Source: Stenotrophomonas maltophilia (GTDB lineage: Bacteria > Pseudomonadota > Gammaproteobacteria > Xanthomonadales > Xanthomonadaceae). Taken from it: a stretch of DNA of 64,000 nt. The notes under the pieces are model-generated. The model saw only the letters and a list, made by a program, of their open reading frames with translations, was not told the origin of the DNA and did not search any database. Positions 59,108 to 64,000 of this stretch are shown piece after piece. The first letter of the stretch is position 1, and every line of letters begins with the position of its first letter. A program made the translations under genes and the position numbers. The stretch lies in NCBI RefSeq assembly GCF_900186865.1, contig NZ_LT906480.1:4792001-4856000 (forward strand), given 5' to 3'.

Positions 59108-60505
59108 TCAGCGCTCCTCCAGCGGTTCGTCTGCCGCCGACAGCGGGCGTGCCGGGGTGTGGCTGCCGTGGTCCAGCGACGGCCCATCATCATGTGGCCG
59201 CGGTCCGTGGCGCAGGATCTTCACCAGGTACCAGATGCCCCAGCCGAACACGAAGGCGTAGCCGACCACGTAGACACCCAGCGACAGCGCGGTCATCCAC
59301 GCGCTCTGCGGGCCGACCGCATCAGCAGTGCGCAGCACGCCATACACCACCCACGGCTGGCGGCCCATCTCGGTGACGAACCACCCGGACAGCAGCGCGA
59401 TGAAGCCGCTGGGCAGCATCCAGTTCCAGCCGCGCAGCAGCCACGGCGAATCCAGCAGCTTCCTGCGCCACAACTGGAACGCCGACACCCAGGCCAGCAG
59501 CAGCATCAGCGTGCCCAGCCCGACCATGATCCGGAAGGCGAAGAACACCGGCGTCACCGGCGGCCGCTCGCTGGACGGTACCGAAGTGAGCGGGTCGAAG
59601 GTGCCGTCCAGGCTGTGGGTGAGGATCACGCTGCCCAGCTTCGGAATGGCAACTTCGAAATCATTGCGCTCTTCCTTCTCGTTCGGCAGCGCGAACACCA
59701 CCAGCGGTACGCCCTCGCCCTCCTTGGTTTCATGCCAGTGCGCTTCCATCGCCGCGATCTTCATCGGCTGGTGCTTGAGCGTGTTCAGGCCATGCATGTC
59801 GCCGACGAAAATCTGCACCGGCACGGTCAGTGCCGCGAACGCCACCGCTGCGATCAACATGCGCCGGCCCGCTTCCACGTGCGTGCCCTTGCGCAGGTAC
59901 CACGCGCCGACGCCACCGATCACGAAACAGGTGGTGATGAACGAACCCAGCGCCATGTGCGCCAGCCGGTACGGGAACGAAGGATTGAACACCACCTGCC
60001 ACCAGTCCACCGGATGCACCACGCCGTTGACCATCTCGTAGCCGGCCGGCGTATGCAGCCAGCTGTTGGACGACAGGATCCAGAACGTGGAGAACAGCGT
60101 GCCCAGCGCCACCATGCAGGTGGACAGGAAATGCAGGCGCGGCGAGACGCGGCCCCAGCCGAACATCATCACGCCGAGGAAGCTGGCTTCCAGGAAGAAC
60201 GCGGTCAGCACTTCGTAGGTCAGCAGCGGGCCGATGACCGTGCCGGCCACCTCGCTCAGCCGTGGCCAGTTGGTTCCGAACTGGAAGGCCATGACGATGC
60301 CGCTGACCACGCCCATGCCGAACGACACCGCGAAGATCTTCTGCCAGAAGAAATACAGCTCGCGCCACACGGGCAACTTCGTGCGCAGCCAGCGCCATTC
60401 GATGAAGGCCAGCCAGCTGGCCGTGCCAATGGTGAAGGCGGGGAACAGCACATGGAAACTGATGACGAATCCGAACTGGATCCGGGACAACAACAACGCG
60501 TCCAA
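59108..60505 (-). CDS. cydA: cytochrome bd-type quinol oxidase subunit I (short Q-loop, CioA-like)
   Basis: A protein of 465 residues. Heme ligands lie in SRIQFGFVISFHVLFPAFTIG (His near 18) and in the later conserved GLNTLKHQPMKIAAMEAHW. The quinol region contains GRQPWVVYGVLRTADAV. The loop between helices VI and VII is short, so the protein is about 60 residues shorter than E. coli CydA and resembles cyanide-insensitive CioA of Pseudomonas. It starts with TTG 60505, with a strong AGGAGG seven bases upstream; no ATG is available. First gene of cydAB. Confidence 0.94.
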   Translation of the reverse strand: MDALLLSRIQFGFVISFHVLFPAFTIGTASWLAFIEWRWLRTKLPVWRELYFFWQKIFAVSFGMGVVSGIVMAFQFGTNWPRLSEVAGTVIGPLLTYEVLTAFFLEASFLGVMMFGWGRVSPRLHFLSTCMVALGTLFSTFWILSSNSWLHTPAGYEMVNGVVHPVDWWQVVFNPSFPYRLAHMALGSFITTCFVIGGVGAWYLRKGTHVEAGRRMLIAAVAFAALTVPVQIFVGDMHGLNTLKHQPMKIAAMEAHWHETKEGEGVPLVVFALPNEKEERNDFEVAIPKLGSVILTHSLDGTFDPLTSVPSSERPPVTPVFFAFRIMVGLGTLMLLLAWVSAFQLWRRKLLDSPWLLRGWNWMLPSGFIALLSGWFVTEMGRQPWVVYGVLRTADAVGPQSAWMTALSLGVYVVGYAFVFGWGIWYLVKILRHGPRPHDDGPSLDHGSHTPARPLSAADEPLEER

Positions 60506-60812
60506 GGGACGCCTCCTGCCTGTGACCGGTGGGATACCGGACCACTTTAGGAGGATTTCGTTAAGACGGGATGCGACCGGGTGACGCGCTGCTTCACTTT
60601 GTCGCAGGGGGAGGCGGATTCAGGAACGGGCGCGATTTCAGATTGGCCGGACAAACTGCAACTCGTCCCATACCTGCGGGCCTTCTGACGTGCGAGGCTC
60701 TTGCAGTCCTGGGTTGCTGACTGCAGTCGGCCAAGCTCGACAGGTGGTGTCTCCGTTCTTGCCGAATCCTCACAGAACATCGCTCAAATCAGCCAAATCA
60801 TTCAGATAGCCA
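60506..60812. other. 307-base gap between cydA and the orphan gene
   Basis: It contains the ribosome site and promoter of cydAB on the minus strand. I see no repeat-family palindrome, RNA gene or convincing open frame. A 77-codon minus-strand frame there has no ribosome site and no domain-like composition. Confidence 0.4.
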
Positions 60813-61355
60813 ATGATCACAACTCCGCAACGCCGTGAGCTTCTGCGCGCACTCTATTCCACCGAAAGGCTCTACCTTGGCTTCTCAGCCTCGTCGATTT
60901 TCCAGGAGCAGCCAGCGCGTAACTTTCTGGATTCATTGTGGAACTTGGTTGCTACAGGCGACATGCCTTCACAACGTCTGATGAGCGAGACCCATCTCTA
61001 TCTCGAGAACGCCGTTCCACTCGACCAGTACGGTGTTTCAGCCGCTGACAATAAAGGCGAGGCGTTCGTTCTGGCCTTGGATTCCCTGGTGCTTTTCCTG
61101 ACCGATGAATCTTCAGAATCGCTTGACTTCATCCCTGAGGAATTCGAAAGATTAGTTGTCGAGGAAGTGGTGACCGATGAGATGATCGATCAGCTGGGTC
61201 CAACACGCCAAACGCTGCTGGTCACGAAGGAGGTCGAAGCAGAGATTGACAATCATCCGCTGATCAGGGCGTTCGTCAACCAACTTCAGCTGGACGAATG
61301 GAAGTCCAAGAGCATCGATCTGAATCCTGAAGATATTGAGAAATCGAAGGTCTGA
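60813..61355 (+). CDS. orphan acidic protein, unknown
   Basis: A soluble acidic protein of 180 residues beginning MITTPQRRELLRALYSTERL. It contains RNFLDSLWNLVATGDMPS and a long acidic helical stretch (LTDESSESLDFIPEEFERLVVEEVV). No membrane segment, signal or known catalytic motif is visible. Its codon use is clearly less GC-biased than that of its neighbours, which suggests later acquisition. Its size and acidity are like those of immunity or anti-toxin-type proteins, but no toxin gene is adjacent. I cannot assign a family. Confidence 0.7.
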   Translation: MITTPQRRELLRALYSTERLYLGFSASSIFQEQPARNFLDSLWNLVATGDMPSQRLMSETHLYLENAVPLDQYGVSAADNKGEAFVLALDSLVLFLTDESSESLDFIPEEFERLVVEEVVTDEMIDQLGPTRQTLLVTKEVEAEIDNHPLIRAFVNQLQLDEWKSKSIDLNPEDIEKSKV

Positions 61356-61445
61356 TCCAAGTGATCCCCGTGGACGGATTTCAGATTGGTTCGATCTGGT
61401 TCGAAGCACGGCGGCTCCATATACGGCCCCGGGCTTGATCTTCAA

Positions 61446-61661
61446 TCAGTGCCAGAAATACCAGGCCGCTGCAGCCAGCAGTGCGCCAAACAACAGCACC
61501 TGCACCACCACATAGCCCACGCCACTGTCGCGTGACTCAGCGGCAATGCGCTTCTGCAGCGCCTCACTCACATCCGGCGTTTCTTCCCGCTGCACCTGCT
61601 CACGCAACGCCTGCGCCAGCGCGCGCGCTTCCGCATCGCGAGGGTCGGTCGATGGGTTCAC
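61446..61661 (-). CDS. tiny single-span membrane protein, probable anti-sigma partner
   Basis: A protein of 71 residues. A charged N-terminal half (DAEARALAQALREQVQREE) is followed by one C-terminal membrane helix (VGYVVVQVLLFGALLAAAAWYFWH). Its start overlaps the stop of the ECF sigma gene (ATGA). Size, topology and coupling suggest a membrane-tethered modulator of that sigma factor. It lacks a zinc-binding anti-sigma motif, so its action on the sigma factor is inferred only. Confidence 0.75.
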   Translation of the reverse strand: MNPSTDPRDAEARALAQALREQVQREETPDVSEALQKRIAAESRDSGVGYVVVQVLLFGALLAAAAWYFWH

Positions 61662-62311
61662 AGCAGCTCTCCGGCAGTGGCATGCCGCGTCAGTTCCTGC
61701 TTCAGGACCTGGCGCGCGCGGTGCAGGTGGCTCTTGATGGTACCGCGTGCCAGTCCGGTCACCTGCTCGATCTCGGCCAGATCGAAATCCTCCAGGTAAT
61801 GCAGGCCGACGATCAGACGCTGCGGCGCGCTCAGCCGATCCAGCGCCGCGCCGAGCTGGCGCCCGGCCTGCAGCGCCTCGCTCAACTCCACCGGGCCCGG
61901 GCCTTCATCGCCGATCCCCAGTTCCTCCGGCACCTTCACGGCCACCATCCATTGCGCCTCCAGCCGCCGCCGGCGCAGGTGCTGCAGCGCCGTGGTGTAA
62001 GCGACCCGGGATACCCAGGTACGCAGCGAGCATTCAAAACGAAACCGGTGCAGCTGGCGGAACACGGCAAGGAAAGTTTCCTGCAGCAGGTCGGCCACCT
62101 GATCGCGGTCGCCCACCATGCGCCCGATCACATGCGCGCAGGTGCGCTGGTGGGCTTCAACCAGTTGCGCGAAGGCCGCCTGCGAGCCATCGATGATGGC
62201 CCGCACCAGGGCCTGGTCCGCATCCAGCGGTGCAGCGGGTGCCGCCGTCGCCGCTGTATCGTGGCGGCGACGGCCCTGCAGTGCCGACAGTGCTTCGCCG
62301 AGCAGGCTCAT
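61658..62311 (-). CDS. ECF-type RNA polymerase sigma factor
   Basis: A sigma-70-family protein of 217 residues. Region 2 (AFAQLVEAHQRTCAHVIGRMVGDRDQVADLLQETFLAVFRQLHRFR) and region 4 (LSAPQRLIVGLHYLEDFDLAEIEQVTGLARGTIKSHLHRARQVL) are intact. An N-terminal extension of about 30 residues rich in Ala precedes them. It is translationally coupled to a small membrane protein. The target promoter is unknown; no clear self-like ECF promoter was picked out by eye. Confidence 0.92.
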   Translation of the reverse strand: MSLLGEALSALQGRRRHDTAATAAPAAPLDADQALVRAIIDGSQAAFAQLVEAHQRTCAHVIGRMVGDRDQVADLLQETFLAVFRQLHRFRFECSLRTWVSRVAYTTALQHLRRRRLEAQWMVAVKVPEELGIGDEGPGPVELSEALQAGRQLGAALDRLSAPQRLIVGLHYLEDFDLAEIEQVTGLARGTIKSHLHRARQVLKQELTRHATAGELL

Positions 62312-62347
62312 CTACGGGGCGCCCCCTGTGCCCGTGGCACGCCTGCC

Positions 62348-62677
62348 TCAGCCCTTGCGTGCGGCAGGGCGGGTGAAGTGCCAGGCCAGCAATTGGCCGA
62401 GGCCGGCGCTGCCGACCAGTGCGGCGGCGGCGCCGAAGGTCAGGTCACGGGCACCCATCGCTTCCAGCAGGGCCATGGCCAGCGCCAGGCAGACCAGGCT
62501 AATGCCCCAGCGCAGCGCGCCCTGGCGGCGCCGCTCTTCTTCCAGCACGGCCAGCGAGCGGATCACTTCCTCGGGCACGTGCGGGGCCACCAGCTTGCTA
62601 CGCGCGCGGGCATCGGCAATGGCGTTGATCGCGTAGGCGATGCAGATGAAGAGGGTGATCGGGATGAGTTCCTGCAT
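62348..62677 (-). CDS. DUF6249-type membrane protein
   Basis: A protein of 109 residues with three helices: LIPITLFICIAYAINAIADA, LRWGISLVCLALAMALLEAMG and FGAAAALVGSAGLGQLLAW. Between the first two lies a charged segment with VPEEVIRSLAVLEEERRRQGA. This arrangement is common next to ECF sigma genes in Xanthomonadaceae. It is 36 bases upstream of the sigma gene on the same strand, so the three genes form one unit. Function unknown; a membrane signal partner is possible. Confidence 0.78.
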   Translation of the reverse strand: MQELIPITLFICIAYAINAIADARARSKLVAPHVPEEVIRSLAVLEEERRRQGALRWGISLVCLALAMALLEAMGARDLTFGAAAALVGSAGLGQLLAWHFTRPAARKG

Positions 62678-62845
62678 GGTCGGGCTCCTGTTCGGTGGAT
62701 GATGCGGGTTCAGGAGAATGGATGCGCGAGGCCGGCCAGCGGTTGCACTACTTTGCCAATCCCGCTGCCATGACCTGTGGCCCCTGCCCCCGGCCCTTGC
62801 GGCTGCTACGCTTGGCCGGTTTTCCTCTACTGGTGCCGTCCGCCC

Positions 62846-64000
62846 ATGTCCCGAGTGCTGCCCCTGTCCCTCCTGCTGTCGGCCGTGCTGGCCGCACCGG
62901 CCGCGCATGCCGCGCCGACGCCGATCACCATCGAACAGGCCATGGCCGACCCGGACTGGATCGGCCCGCCGGTCGAGAAGGCCTGGTGGTCGTGGAACAG
63001 CCAGCAGGTGGAGTACCAGCTCAAGCGCAACGGCAGCCCGGTGCGCGATACCTTCCGCCAGCCGGTGGCCGGTGGCGTGGCCGCGCAGGTGGCCGATGAC
63101 CAGCGCGGCACCCTGGACGTGGCCGAGCCGGTCTACGACCGCAGCCGCAGCCGCAGCGCCTTCGTGCGCAATGGCGATGTGTTCGTGCGCGACCTGCGCA
63201 GCGGCGCGCTGACCCAGCTGACCCGCAGCAACGAGCGCGCGGGCAACGTGAACTTCGCCGCCGACAATGGCGTGATCTGGCGCGTCGGCCAGAACTGGTT
63301 CCACTGGACCGCCGCCAGCGGCGTGCAGCAGGTGGCCAGCCTGAAGGCCGAAAAGGACCCGCGTACGCCGCCGAAGGCCGACGTGCTGCGCGACCAGCAG
63401 CTGCGCACGCTGGAAACCCTTCGCCGCGACCGTGACCAGCGCGAAGCACTGAAGGACCAGGACCAGCGCTGGCGCCAGGCTGACCCGACCCGCGCGCCGG
63501 GCCCGGTGTACCTGGGCGCCGACGTGGAGATCGCCGACAGCGTGCTGTCGCCTGACCTGACCCACCTGATCGTGGTGACCAAGCCAAAGGACTTCGATGA
63601 CGGCCGTGGCGGCAAGATGCCGCTGTACGTGACCGAGTCGGGCTACGAGGAAACCGAGGACACCCGCACCCGCGTCGGCCGTAACGGCTTCGAGCCGCAC
63701 ACGCTCTGGTACGTGGACGTGCGCACCGGCAAGGCCGAGAAGGTTTCGCTGGCCGGCCTGCCGGGCATCAGCACCGATCCGCTGGCCGAGCTGCGCCGCA
63801 AGGCCGGCAAGGACGCGCTGAAGGGCGAGCGCAGCCTGCAGGTGATGAGCGACTTCATGGGCGGTGGCATCCGCTGGAGCCCCGATGGCCAGCAGGCCGC
63901 GGTGATGCTGCGTGCCAACGACAACAAGGACCGCTGGATCATCAGCGTCAACGCCGCCGACGGCCGCGTGCAGAACCGCCATCGCCTGACCGACAACGCC
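62846..64000 (+). CDS. secreted S9 family peptidase (prolyl oligopeptidase/DPP type), truncated by window end
   Basis: The first 385 residues are visible. Signal peptide LPLSLLLSAVLAAPAAHAA is followed by an N-terminal beta-propeller. That region has PDWIGPPVEKAWWSWNSQQVEYQ, SRSRSAFVRNGDVFVRDLRSG, FGA-type blades and IRWSPDGQQAAVM. The catalytic alpha/beta-hydrolase domain with Ser, Asp and His lies beyond the window. It should act in the periplasm or outside the cell on peptides ending after proline or alanine; the exact specificity cannot be told without the C-terminal half. Confidence 0.88.
   Translation, partial: MSRVLPLSLLLSAVLAAPAAHAAPTPITIEQAMADPDWIGPPVEKAWWSWNSQQVEYQLKRNGSPVRDTFRQPVAGGVAAQVADDQRGTLDVAEPVYDRSRSRSAFVRNGDVFVRDLRSGALTQLTRSNERAGNVNFAADNGVIWRVGQNWFHWTAASGVQQVASLKAEKDPRTPPKADVLRDQQLRTLETLRRDRDQREALKDQDQRWRQADPTRAPGPVYLGADVEIADSVLSPDLTHLIVVTKPKDFDDGRGGKMPLYVTESGYEETEDTRTRVGRNGFEPHTLWYVDVRTGKAEKVSLAGLPGISTDPLAELRRKAGKDALKGERSLQVMSDFMGGGIRWSPDGQQAAVMLRANDNKDRWIISVNAADGRVQNRHRLTDNA

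Noticed and set aside
60547..60780. A 77-codon minus-strand frame upstream of cydA
   Set aside because: No ribosome site, no recognisable composition, and it lies in the promoter gap.

Overview
The window is high-GC gammaproteobacterial DNA of the family Xanthomonadaceae, most likely Stenotrophomonas (S. maltophilia group). The evidence is gene content, many GTAG-type palindromic repeats of the SMAG kind between genes, and an aryl-polyene/xanthomonadin-type pigment cluster. No rRNA operon, intact prophage or CRISPR array is present.

Layout. 1-6446: a broken diguanylate cyclase, a DUF1203 protein, two tandem secreted chitin-type LPMOs, a ferredoxin-NADP reductase and a YadGH-type ABC exporter. 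6447-16800: an unknown gene between two palindromic cassettes in opposite orientation, then housekeeping genes (ketopantoate-reductase-like, SDR, TatD, HrpB, RluE, methyltransferase, aldo/keto reductase). 16800-20281: a 1.08-kb non-coding leader followed by slipin and rtcB. The leader holds an operator-like palindrome, a 33-codon leader frame, a terminator, two tRNA-like RNAs in tandem and further strong foldbacks; I consider it the most interesting part of the window. 20377-28092: Rrf2 regulator with a CPYC-type flavoprotein and its probable operator, a chemoreceptor, a LysR/MFS divergent pair, a DkgB-like reductase and a hydrolase. 28220-30669: a decayed, AT-richer island with the end of a bacteriocin-type ABC exporter, a frameshifted immunity-like membrane protein and two inverted IS5-family transposase fragments that share the same nonsense codons. 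30670-41428: a Pat-type acetyltransferase, MgtE, a KefB/C-type antiporter, a 1112-residue ankyrin membrane protein, a YcgL protein and a small exported protein.

41491-57875: a compact minus-strand operon of 18 mostly overlapping genes that reads as a complete aryl-polyene pathway. It has two ACPs, two ketosynthases, a chain-length-factor-like partial ketosynthase, a ketoreductase, two dehydratases (one fused to the acyl-activating ligase), a thioesterase, an MIO ammonia-lyase for the starter, a halogenase-like flavoprotein, three acyl/glycosyl transferases, and export proteins (MMPL, LolA-like, DUF3261 lipoprotein). 58093-64000: a bd-type quinol oxidase (cydAB), an AT-richer orphan, an ECF sigma factor with a tiny membrane partner, a DUF6249 protein and the start of a secreted S9 peptidase.

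Functional links: the slipin and RtcB genes probably form an RNA-repair unit whose own transcript may carry tRNA mimics. The pigment operon supplies lipid-anchored polyene for the outer membrane. The Rrf2/flavoprotein pair is likely a redox-responsive unit.
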